Source: Bacteroidales bacterium
Lineage (GTDB): Bacteria > Bacteroidota > Bacteroidia > Bacteroidales > VadinHA17
Reading direction: 5' to 3'
NCBI GenBank assembly: GCA_012514255.1
Contig: JAAZAP010000228.1
Span: forward strand, 1-5,934
DNA length: 5,934 nucleotides
Position 1 is the stretch's first letter. Each line of letters opens with the position of its first letter. The position numbers and the translations under genes are program-made. Shown in pieces: positions 1 through 5,780 of this stretch. The notes below the pieces were generated by a model. That model was not told where the DNA came from. It made no database searches and was given only the letters and a program-made list of their open reading frames with translations.

Positions 1-985
1 CTATGGCACCTGCGTCAGCGGGGCTGACGCAGAGCGCCGCGCCGCCGCTCACCTCGGGCAGCGACGAGCTGTCGGACAGTATGCAGGGCGTCCCGCACCG
101 CTGCGCTTCCACCACCGGGATACCGAAACCCTCAAGCCAGGGCACGAAAACAAGCGCTTCGGCCCCGCCGTAAAGCCTGCGCAGCATATCGCGCGTGGCA
201 CTGCCGGTGAAGAGAATATCCTTCCCGTAAGGTGATGACTGCAGCTGGCGGTCCATGGCACGCGTCAGGTAGAGCCTTCGCCCTGCGAGAAGAAGAACAT
301 GATCACCGCCGCCCTCACGCCTGAAGATCTCATAAGCCCTGATGACCGTCTCAATGTTCTTACGCGGTGAGAAATTGCTCACGAAGAGGAAATATGGCCT
401 ATCGCCGGTATAATTCCTGCGTGTCTCTTCCGCTTCACCGGGCAGGGGAGGAGAAAACACATCGGCAACGCCGTTAGGAACAATATCAATTTTTTCAGGA
501 CTGATACCATATTTTTCGGCTATATCATCTGCCGAGAACTGTGAGACTGTGGCCACCCTGGCTCCCCTGGCCGCGAACAGCGGGAAACGCCGGCGGTAAT
601 AGCGGCACTCCGCCCGGGGTATGTCGCCCGGCCTGTGCTCATGGTTAAGATCGTGAATGACCGGGATGCACGGCACATCGGTACGTAATGGTATTATCCC
701 GTCAGGGGCCAGGAACAGATCAGCCTGAAGCTTCTTCAGTAACGGGGGAAGGTGGTACTCATGCCACACCTGCCTGAGTACGGGATGCACGGTACGAATG
801 GGTATTGTAATATATCTAATGTTGTTGCCCTCAACGGGCAGCGGATCATGTTCCCTGTCACACACCATGACAAACAGGTGCTCAGGGTGGTTCACAACCA
901 TTCCCTTTGTTACCTCAAGGGTGAACCATCCGATGCCGTCACGGGGTACAGCCCTCAGGGTACGTGCATTTATTGCAATGATCAT
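1..985 (-). CDS. GT4-family glycosyltransferase (C-terminus cut by window edge)
   Basis: Retaining GT-B glycosyltransferase, likely moving a sugar from a nucleotide-sugar donor to a lipid-linked or surface glycan in the cytoplasm. My minus-strand translation is open for 328 codons from ATG at 985 and runs off base 1, so roughly the last 50 residues of a usual 370-380 aa protein are missing. The N-terminus MIIAINARTL followed by GIGWFTLEV and NHPEH matches the Bacteroidota GT4 N-terminal pattern. Later come PVIHDLNHEHRP, VATVSQFSADDI, DIVPNGV, LFVSNFSPRKN and the family EX7E signature EGFGIPVVEA followed by CGTPCILSDSSSLPEV. An in-frame ATG at 1039 would add 18 residues that do not look like the family N-terminus, so I prefer 985. 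The gene diverges from the flippase. The sugar and acceptor cannot be told from sequence alone. Confidence 0.92.
   Translation of the reverse strand, partial: MIIAINARTLRAVPRDGIGWFTLEVTKGMVVNHPEHLFVMVCDREHDPLPVEGNNIRYITIPIRTVHPVLRQVWHEYHLPPLLKKLQADLFLAPDGIIPLRTDVPCIPVIHDLNHEHRPGDIPRAECRYYRRRFPLFAARGARVATVSQFSADDIAEKYGISPEKIDIVPNGVADVFSPPLPGEAEETRRNYTGDRPYFLFVSNFSPRKNIETVIRAYEIFRREGGGDHVLLLAGRRLYLTRAMDRQLQSSPYGKDILFTGSATRDMLRRLYGGAEALVFVPWLEGFGIPVVEAQRCGTPCILSDSSSLPEVSGGAALCVSPADAGAI
10..32. repeat. Perfect 10-bp inverted repeat inside the glycosyltransferase gene
   Basis: CTGCGTCAGC (10-19) and GCTGACGCAG (23-32) are exact reverse complements separated by GGG. The hairpin lies in coding sequence for the C-terminal GT-B lobe (LCVSPADAG). 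There is no T-tract on either side, so it is not an obvious terminator. It could be chance in G+C-rich sequence or a structured mRNA element. Confidence 0.6.
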
Positions 986-999
986 CTTCAGTTGTTCTC

Positions 1000-1042
1000 T
1001 GGCAATTACAAATGTGGCAATTAATTTATAATTTGGCATTGA
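1000..1042. repeat. 9-bp direct repeat in the divergent intergenic region
   Basis: TGGCAATTA occurs exactly at 1000-1008 and 1015-1023 (15-bp period), with a looser third copy TGGCATTGA at 1034-1042. It sits in the 81-bp A+T-rich gap between the divergent glycosyltransferase (start 985) and flippase (start 1067), where a shared operator would be expected. I could not find a convincing -33/-7 promoter pair for either gene in this gap. Confidence 0.4.
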
Positions 1043-1066
1043 TTCTTTAATCCATCAGAGACTGAC

Positions 1067-2518
1067 TTGAGGCGAAAGTTCCTTATAAATATCCTTTTCC
1101 TGCTGACGGTGAGCATCCTGGTAAAGGCATTCTGGGTGCTGGGCATTGACCGTACCGTTCAGAATGTGGTGGGCGAGACGGCATACGGAAGCTATTTCTC
1201 ACTCTTCAGCTTCTCCGTGCTCTTTACCCTCCTGCTTGACATGGGGCTCTCGGGCTTCAACAACAGGGCTGTGTCGGCTGATCCCACCAGGGTCAGGCTT
1301 TATTTTGGCAATGTGCTGCTGTTGCGCCTGCTGCTGACAGTGGCCTACTTCACAGTAACCCTGCTGGTGGCATTTGCACTGGGATATGACCAGCGACAGG
1401 TCACGTTGCTTCTGGTACTGATGCTCAACCAGGTCATGGCCTCAATGATCCTCTGGCTGCGGTCAAACATCAGCGGCATGCAGTATCTCTTCCTTGACAG
1501 CCTTCTCTCGGTGGCCGACAGGCTGGTGATGATAATTATCTGCTCGGTTCTTCTGTGGGGAGGGTTTACAGGCGGTGGGTTCAGGATTGAGTGGTTCATA
1601 TGGGCGCAGACGGCAGCCTATTTCATAGTAATGTGCACAGCCCTGGTGATTGTCGTTCGCAGGGGAGGGGTCTCAGGCCTGAAGCCTGATGCAGTCGTTC
1701 TCAGGAGTATCATTATTACCGGATTGCCCTATGCGCTGGTTGTATTCTCCATGACCCTCTACTGGCGCATTGACTCAGTGATGATAGAACGGCTGCTGCC
1801 TGACGGAGCCACAGAGACAGGTAATTATGCCCAGGCTTTCAGACTCTTTGATGCTATTGCAATGATCCCGGTGATGTTTGGTGGATTGTTGCTCCCGATC
1901 ATGACAAGGGGGCTGACCTCGGGCGGTGATATACGGCCACTGGCGGCCATGGCCGGGCGTATGCTGATGGTGCCGCTGGGGATTGGTGCGGTGACCCTTG
2001 CTGCCATCCCTGGGGAGATACTTGATTTGCTGTATGCCTCGCCTTCCGCCGGCGCCGTGGATGCATTCCGGTTGCTGATGCTGGCGCTGGTCCCGGCCGG
2101 GGCAATCTATATATACAGTACCATGCTTACAGCCGCTGGAAGGCTGAAGATACTGGGAGCAATAACCGCTTCGGGTATGGTCGTCAACATATTGCTGAAC
2201 AGGATCCTTATCCCCTTCTCCGGACCTGCAGGAGCGGCAACAACCGCCCTGGTAACGCAGACGCTGGTGGCAGCGGCATGCATGATAGCTGTCAGAAAGA
2301 CCATGACCACGGTGGCTTCTGTTGGAAGAGTGATGACATATCTCCTCATGCTTGCCCTGACCTTCGGAGCAGGTTGGTTTCTTCGCCGGACAGGCCTCTC
2401 ATGGGCTGTCGCAGCGGCGGCCCAGCTGGCGACAGGACTTCTTCTGGCTCTACTCCTGAGGTTCACAGAGCCTCTCAAAAGCCTTAAACTGTTAACGGAG
2501 AGGCATGATTCTGTCTAA
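1067..2518 (+). CDS. Wzx-like polysaccharide/oligosaccharide flippase (MOP superfamily)
   Basis: Integral inner-membrane protein of 483 aa, expected to flip undecaprenyl-linked oligosaccharide units to the periplasmic face. Hydrophobic segments suggest about 14 membrane helices (for example near residues 6-25, 41-60, 83-105, 112-130, 213-231, 265-285, 300-318, 335-353, 362-382 and 445-463), the usual number for MATE/Wzx-type exporters. Family-like motifs include KAFWVLGIDRTVQNVVG, LLDMGLSGFNNR, YWRIDSVMIERLLPDG and NYAQAFRLFDA. The start is TTG: an in-frame stop lies at 1040-1042, no ATG or GTG lies between it and 1067, and MRRKFLINILFLL begins where homologues of this group begin. It is divergent to the glycosyltransferase, consistent with a surface-glycan locus. 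The transported glycan is not identifiable. Confidence 0.9.
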   Translation: MRRKFLINILFLLTVSILVKAFWVLGIDRTVQNVVGETAYGSYFSLFSFSVLFTLLLDMGLSGFNNRAVSADPTRVRLYFGNVLLLRLLLTVAYFTVTLLVAFALGYDQRQVTLLLVLMLNQVMASMILWLRSNISGMQYLFLDSLLSVADRLVMIIICSVLLWGGFTGGGFRIEWFIWAQTAAYFIVMCTALVIVVRRGGVSGLKPDAVVLRSIIITGLPYALVVFSMTLYWRIDSVMIERLLPDGATETGNYAQAFRLFDAIAMIPVMFGGLLLPIMTRGLTSGGDIRPLAAMAGRMLMVPLGIGAVTLAAIPGEILDLLYASPSAGAVDAFRLLMLALVPAGAIYIYSTMLTAAGRLKILGAITASGMVVNILLNRILIPFSGPAGAATTALVTQTLVAAACMIAVRKTMTTVASVGRVMTYLLMLALTFGAGWFLRRTGLSWAVAAAAQLATGLLLALLLRFTEPLKSLKLLTERHDSV

Positions 2519-2559
2519 AAAGTGTTATTTTTGGATCTGAAAACAAAAGGACCTTTGAT

Positions 2560-3078
2560 ATGAAGCGGTTGCTCGGTGGCGTTTTCCTTTTGCTGGTCTG
2601 CTCCCAGGCCTTCCCTCAGAAGATGTATGAACTATCGCACGAGGTGCTGGTGCCGGCAGGTAACATCGTGACCCATACCAGTCTCACTTACCAGCAGACC
2701 ATTGGCGAGACGGCCGTAGAGGTCTCACTCCCGTCGTTCTATAACCTGTCACAGGGATTTCAGCAGCCCAGATTCATACCGCAGCAGGATCTGCCCGACA
2801 GGGAAGGGAACGGGGTCGATTTCTTTCCCAATCCCCTTATGGAGCAGGACGACTGGATATTCAATATCAGGGTCTATGGCGTTCTTGCCAGGCACTACAG
2901 GATATACATCTACAGTCTTCCCGGCTCGCTGATGTATGCTGAGGAGCTTGATCTCTCACCTGTGCATGATCATATTCTGCAGGTGAACATGGCTCACTAC
3001 AGCAACGGCATCTATATAGCCAACGTGATCAGCTCCGACGGGGTTATCAACAGATCATTCAAGATTGACAAACTGTAA
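2560..3078 (+). CDS. Exported protein with T9SS type A-like C-terminal sorting domain
   Basis: Secreted or surface-anchored protein of 172 aa. Residues 1-20 form a signal peptide (MKR, then hydrophobic LLGGVFLLLVC, ending AFPQ). Residues about 25-72 carry a motif seen in many small Bacteroidota exported proteins, QQTIGE at 45-50 followed by LSQGFQQP at 63-70. Residues about 84-172 look like the Por/T9SS type A sorting domain: FFPNP at 88-92, a Y-x-I-x-I-Y strand, a PG turn, then NGIYIANV at 149-156 and the end SFKIDKL. The family role is outer-membrane translocation by T9SS with CTD removal and attachment. There is almost no cargo beyond the QTIGE region, so it may be an adaptor rather than an enzyme. 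AAAGGA lies 8 nt before the ATG, a mild Shine-Dalgarno-like match. It is 41 bp after the flippase and only 4 nt before the next start. Confidence 0.8.
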   Translation: MKRLLGGVFLLLVCSQAFPQKMYELSHEVLVPAGNIVTHTSLTYQQTIGETAVEVSLPSFYNLSQGFQQPRFIPQQDLPDREGNGVDFFPNPLMEQDDWIFNIRVYGVLARHYRIYIYSLPGSLMYAEELDLSPVHDHILQVNMAHYSNGIYIANVISSDGVINRSFKIDKL

Positions 3079-3082
3079 AACG

Positions 3083-4033
3083 ATGAGAATGAAAAAGCTC
3101 TTCACATATATGCTGACTGCGCTTGCTATGATTATGGCTGCCACGCACACGGCAGGCGCGCAGGGGACCGTTCCCGCCGGCATCAATTACCAGGCGGTGG
3201 CCCGTGACAACAGCGGCAAGGAGCTGGTCAACACTCCCATAGAGGTGCGTTTCACCATCAGGTCCGGCTCTGCATTGGGGCCTGCCATCTACCAGGAGGT
3301 GTTTACCGATGTTACCACCTCTCGCTACGGTGTCTTTTCATTGATAATAGGCGCTGGAGACCCGGTGCTGGGCACTTTTGGGGGAATAGATTGGTCCACT
3401 GCCAATCATTATCTTCAGGTGGAAGTTAAGTTTGAGAACCTTTTCATGGATATGGGTACGATGCAGTTTCTGTCAGTACCCTATGCACTCTATGCCGCCA
3501 AATCTCTTGAGATTGGCCCTCCCGGCCCTCCCGGCCCCAAGGGTGACCCCGGCGACCCGGCATCAGATGACCAGGAGCTGACATATGATCACGCAACGCG
3601 AACACTCTCTCTCACAAACAGCGACCCTGTTGTTCTTGGCAGTGAGATTGCCTTCAGGGCACGGAAGTCAACGTCAGATCCGGTGCCGGTTGCCGTCTCG
3701 GATGTTATAATGACCTATGGTACACCTGACTTGAGCATTGGAGGAGGTTTTGATCCGGCAACTGGGATTTTCACAGCGCCTTTCGATGGAATCTACACTT
3801 TTAATATTTCATACTATGCGGATGGGGGTGATGGTGATGCCAGAAAGGTATTTCTCTATGTTAACTCTGCGCTCTTTGAAACTTTGGCTACAGGAATTGT
3901 ACATAATACAATTGTCGGCGGCAAATCAGTCACTGCCAGACTAAGTGCCGGGGACACAGTTACTTTAGTCATTAATACAGGAACCGGAACTCAGACAGGT
4001 ACTGGCACCTTTTCCGGATATAAGGTGGATTAG
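3083..4033 (+). CDS. Exported collagen-like protein with C1q-like C-terminal domain
   Basis: Exported 316-aa protein. Residues 1-27 are a signal peptide ending near AGAQ. Residues about 30-143 form a domain common at the N-terminus of Bacteroidota tail-fibre/collagen-like proteins (GINYQAVARDNSGKELVN, IYQEVFTD, GVFSLIIGAGDP, FLSVPYALYA). Residues 145-159 are five Gly-X-Y triplets, GPPGPPGPKGDPGDP. After a short linker (QELTYDHATRTLSL), residues about 189-316 resemble C1q/TNF-like heads: FRARK, FDPATGIFTAPFDGIYTFNISYY, VFLYVN, SVTARLSAGDTVTLVI and terminal TFSGYKV. C1q heads usually trimerise, and the triplets would stack as a short stalk. No T9SS CTD is present. Start: ATG 3083 follows the upstream stop by 4 nt; ATG 3089 is equally possible; TTG 3065 inside the previous gene is less likely. 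Confidence 0.85.
   Translation: MRMKKLFTYMLTALAMIMAATHTAGAQGTVPAGINYQAVARDNSGKELVNTPIEVRFTIRSGSALGPAIYQEVFTDVTTSRYGVFSLIIGAGDPVLGTFGGIDWSTANHYLQVEVKFENLFMDMGTMQFLSVPYALYAAKSLEIGPPGPPGPKGDPGDPASDDQELTYDHATRTLSLTNSDPVVLGSEIAFRARKSTSDPVPVAVSDVIMTYGTPDLSIGGGFDPATGIFTAPFDGIYTFNISYYADGGDGDARKVFLYVNSALFETLATGIVHNTIVGGKSVTARLSAGDTVTLVINTGTGTQTGTGTFSGYKVD
3515..3559 (+). repeat. Collagen Gly-X-Y coding repeat
   Basis: Fifteen codons encode five consecutive Gly-X-Y triplets. At DNA level GGCCCTCCC is repeated exactly (3515-3523 and 3524-3532), followed by the variants GGCCCCAAG, GGTGACCCC and GGCGACCCG. The run joins the N-terminal domain to the C1q-like head. Exact nonamer repeats of this kind can expand or shrink by slippage, so copy number may vary between strains. 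Confidence 0.85.
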
Positions 4034-4073
4034 TGCAGCAGTGTTGAATATTAATGACGCTGCACGCGGTTTT
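4033..4073 (+). terminator. Possible Rho-independent terminator after the C1q-like gene
   Basis: A perfect 7-bp inverted repeat, GTGCAGC (4033-4039) and GCTGCAC (4059-4065), has a 19-nt loop and is followed 4 nt later by TTTT (4070-4073). The left arm begins on the last base of the TAG stop. The loop is long and the T-run short, so this is a weak candidate; it does lie where the two-gene T9SS/C1q unit should end, just before a new promoter. Confidence 0.4.
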
Positions 4074-4140
4074 CTGGGTCTCTCGTCTGAACTTCCGACT
4101 TAAGAATTAGGTCTGATTGAAGCTCTCTGATTAAGCATAA

Positions 4141-4171
4141 TTTGAAAGCTAATTATTATTGACTATCTTTG
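4141..4171 (+). promoter_or_regulatory. Bacteroidota-type promoter for the DUF4160/DUF2442 pair
   Basis: TTTG at 4141-4144, a 19-bp spacer, then TATCTTTG at 4164-4171 matches the Bacteroidota sigma-factor consensus (-33 TTTG, -7 TAnnTTTG) at all fixed positions. The DUF4160 ATG is at 4178, only 6 nt after the box, so transcription would begin at or within a few bases of the start codon. That predicts a leaderless or nearly leaderless mRNA. Confidence 0.72.
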
Positions 4172-4177
4172 ATAAGT

Positions 4178-4414
4178 ATGCCAACAGTATTGTTAATAAA
4201 TGGTTACAGGTTTTTCTTCTTCAGTAATGAAAGAAATGAGCCGATGCATATTCATATTGAAAAGGCAGAGAAATATGCAAAATTCTGGATACAACCTCTA
4301 TTTGTAGCAGTTAATGTTGGTTTTACTGGTAAAGAACTGAGAGAGATCGGCGAGATTATTGATAAGAATGAAGTACTTATAAGGGATAAATGGAATGAGC
4401 ACTTTGGCAAATAA
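4178..4414 (+). CDS. DUF4160 family protein, probable partner in a toxin-antitoxin-like pair
   Basis: Small soluble protein of 78 aa matching DUF4160 over its whole length: MPTVLLINGYRFFFFSNE, EPMHIHIE with its HxH pair at 24-26, KYAKFW, GFTGKELREIGEII and C-terminal KWNEHFG. Biochemical activity is not established from sequence. DUF4160 genes are commonly found directly before DUF2442 genes, and the pair is often treated as a putative toxin-antitoxin module, which is a prediction only. A TTG at 4169 would extend the frame by three residues, but family members start at MPTV, so ATG 4178 is chosen. G+C is low (about 34% over 4201-4380, hand count) against 55-70% in sampled lines of the flippase, hinting at horizontal acquisition. 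The end overlaps the next gene by 20 nt. Confidence 0.88.
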   Translation: MPTVLLINGYRFFFFSNERNEPMHIHIEKAEKYAKFWIQPLFVAVNVGFTGKELREIGEIIDKNEVLIRDKWNEHFGK

Positions 4415-4631
4415 AACGGAAAGTGTACGGGCTACTAAAGTATGGTTCACAACAGATATGCTTTATGTTCAGTTACAAGATGGAAGGGAGATAGGTGTGC
4501 CATTGTTGTGGTTTCCACGATTAAGAAAAGCCAGTGAGGAGCAGCTTAAAAACTGGCGGCTTATAGGGAATGGCATTGGAATCCACTGGGAAAGCATCGA
4601 CGAGGATATCTCCATCGCCGCATTGCTCTAG
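4395..4631 (+). CDS. DUF2442 family protein, probable partner in a toxin-antitoxin-like pair
   Basis: Small protein of 78 aa with the full DUF2442 pattern: VRATKVWFTTDMLYVQL, then DGREIGVPLLWFPRL (29-43), ASEEQLKNWRLIG (46-58), and GIGIHWESIDEDISIAALL at the C-terminus. It has no signal peptide or membrane segment. The ATG lies inside the last 20 nt of the DUF4160 gene in a different frame, so the two are very likely co-transcribed and translationally coupled. By analogy with type II modules one partner would neutralise the other, but which is which cannot be read from the sequence. The reading frame is more G+C-rich (about 48% in 4501-4560, hand count) than its partner. TAG ends it 71 bp before the convergent lipoprotein gene. 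Confidence 0.88.
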   Translation: MSTLANKTESVRATKVWFTTDMLYVQLQDGREIGVPLLWFPRLRKASEEQLKNWRLIGNGIGIHWESIDEDISIAALL

Positions 4632-4701
4632 TGTAAAAGCAAAAATCAAAGGGAATTCAAAGCTGGTAAACCGGACACAACACTTGATCACTTGTTAACC
4701 G

Positions 4702-4716
4702 CCTATTCAAAATAGG
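4702..4716. repeat. Small hairpin across the lipoprotein stop codon
   Basis: CCTATT (4702-4707) and AATAGG (4711-4716) are perfect 6-bp arms around CAA, and they contain the TAG stop of the minus-strand lipoprotein gene. No T-tract follows on either strand, so I do not call it a terminator. The rest of the 71-bp convergent gap holds only a direct repeat CACTTG (4681-4686 and 4689-4694). Confidence 0.3.
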
Positions 4717-5524
4717 TGTAAACCCTCTCGGATATTACTGCAAATCCTCTCTCATCCCTGGTGGTTGTCTTTATCCAGTTGCCCCTTGGATCATATTCAT
4801 AGGTTGAGTAAGTCTTTCCTGTAACATTTTTATCCTTGTCATAAGAGGTATACTCCGATTGAAATCCTTTGTCATTATAGTTAAGAACCTGACTTGACCC
4901 CAGGGTATCGTCTTTCCTGTAAAAGTCAAAAAGGGTTAAAAGTCCCTGGTCATTGAATACAAAGAGGTATTTTCCACCAGCTTCCCCCATGTGATTAAAA
5001 AACTGCACTGTCAAAGTATCACTCAGGTAACTCCCTACAAACTCTATTCTCTGAGCAAGCGTATCTGCAGGCTGATTGTATCCTTCATAAAGAACAGGGT
5101 TGCCATCTTCGTCACAGGTGATCACCTGCCTGAACCTGACTGTGTCATCCATGATGTACTCAGATCTTATATAAAGGTTATTCTCCTTGTAGAGACGCCA
5201 GATATCTATCACCCTGCCATTTTCATCATAAGTGGTGCTGGAGACAAGGTCGCCGTCAGCATCGAAGACGGCTTTGAAATCATATGTGTAGCCAATGCTG
5301 TCAAAATCCTTTATGGTCATTTTTGCCCCATTGACATAAGTCTCACCCTCCGGCGTTGCCCAGTAAGCCTTTTCGGTAACCGATTCAACCTTGCCATTCA
5401 GCTTTTCCATGTAACCCTGATAGGGTGTGTAGATTCCCAGCCTGGTGAAATCAGCAGGCTTTTTCTCCTTGCATGCAACCGCAGCAAGGATCATCAATGC
5501 CAGTAAAAAGATCAGTTTTTTCAT
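4703..5524 (-). CDS. Putative lipoprotein with YD/RHS-like imperfect repeats
   Basis: Envelope lipoprotein of 273 aa of unknown function. The signal peptide MKKLIFLLALMILAAVAC ends at Cys18, an acceptable lipobox (A-V-A-C, with Ala rather than the usual Leu at -3). The residues after it, KEKKP, are charged and partly resemble Bacteroidota lipoprotein export signals, so surface exposure is possible. From about residue 78 to the end the chain has spaced turns, DADG (88-91), ENG (100-102), DEDG (138-141), NDQG (190-193), NDKG (217-220), DPRG (246-249) and DERG (257-260), each between Tyr/Phe-rich strands such as YEYDPRGNWIK, as in RHS/YD or similar beta-repeat proteins. Start: ATG 5524 gives MKKL; a TTG at 5533 would add only three residues before it. 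It is convergent with DUF2442 and divergent from prfB, so it is probably monocistronic. Confidence 0.85.
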   Translation of the reverse strand: MKKLIFLLALMILAAVACKEKKPADFTRLGIYTPYQGYMEKLNGKVESVTEKAYWATPEGETYVNGAKMTIKDFDSIGYTYDFKAVFDADGDLVSSTTYDENGRVIDIWRLYKENNLYIRSEYIMDDTVRFRQVITCDEDGNPVLYEGYNQPADTLAQRIEFVGSYLSDTLTVQFFNHMGEAGGKYLFVFNDQGLLTLFDFYRKDDTLGSSQVLNYNDKGFQSEYTSYDKDKNVTGKTYSTYEYDPRGNWIKTTTRDERGFAVISERVYTYFE

Positions 5525-5780
5525 AGGTGACAATTTTTAATGATGTTTGTTAAACCAGCTTATGGAATCAACTGGTTGATCTTCAGTGGAGAAATATGAT
5601 GCAATTTACACCAGGATTCACCCCTTTGTCAAGGATTCCGGGAATTATTTGCGGTCTACAATGCTTTAACCGCTACGCGGTATTCAGCGGTATATCATAG
5701 TTGTGTATCCACTGCTGTTACCTCTGCGGGATACTACCTCATGCCTATTTTGACTATCTTTGCGCAAAATTTTAAGAACC
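5525..5780. other. Divergent intergenic region between the lipoprotein gene and prfB
   Basis: 256 bp with no credible gene. It contains an AGGATTC direct repeat (5613-5619 and 5632-5638), a small palindrome ATTCC-G-GGAAT (5635-5645), a 5-bp hairpin ACCGC-TAC-GCGGT (5669-5681), GCGGTAT repeated 10 bp apart (5677-5683 and 5687-5693), an inverted repeat GTATCC/GGATAC (5705-5710 and 5729-5734) and the prfB -7 box. No clear promoter for the minus-strand lipoprotein was found. Confidence 0.5.
5755..5762 (+). promoter_or_regulatory. -7 promoter box for prfB
   Basis: TATCTTTG fits the Bacteroidota -7 consensus TAnnTTTG. It is part of a 13-bp string, TTGACTATCTTTG (5750-5762), identical to the one before the DUF4160 gene (4159-4171). 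The -33 position, 19-20 bp upstream, has no TTTG or TTG, so only half the promoter is convincing. The prfB ATG is 18 nt downstream, implying a very short leader. Confidence 0.55.

Noticed and set aside
49..261. 70-aa minus-strand open frame
   Set aside because: Same strand as the glycosyltransferase but a different frame; the GT4 EX7E motif is in the other frame.
752..1031. Two overlapping plus-strand frames of 90 and 77 aa
   Set aside because: They are antisense to the N-terminus of the glycosyltransferase, whose family motifs are continuous on the minus strand.
983..1039. Upstream ATG at 1039 as the glycosyltransferase start
   Set aside because: It would add 18 residues before MIIAINARTL, where members of this GT4 group normally begin.
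2107..2478. 123-aa minus-strand open frame inside the flippase
   Set aside because: Low-complexity Ala/Arg-rich shadow of a G+C-rich membrane protein gene.
2530..2557. Possible promoter TTTG-N16-GACCTTTG before the T9SS-CTD gene
   Set aside because: The -7 box has a mismatch at its first base and the spacer is about 3 bp short; read-through from the flippase is as likely.
4702..4716. Hairpin as a terminator for the lipoprotein gene
   Set aside because: Short 6-bp stem, no T-tract on either strand, and it overlaps the stop codon.
4991..5506. 171-aa plus-strand open frame antisense to the lipoprotein
   Set aside because: The opposite frame has a clear signal peptide, lipobox and repeats; this frame has no recognisable domain and is a shadow.
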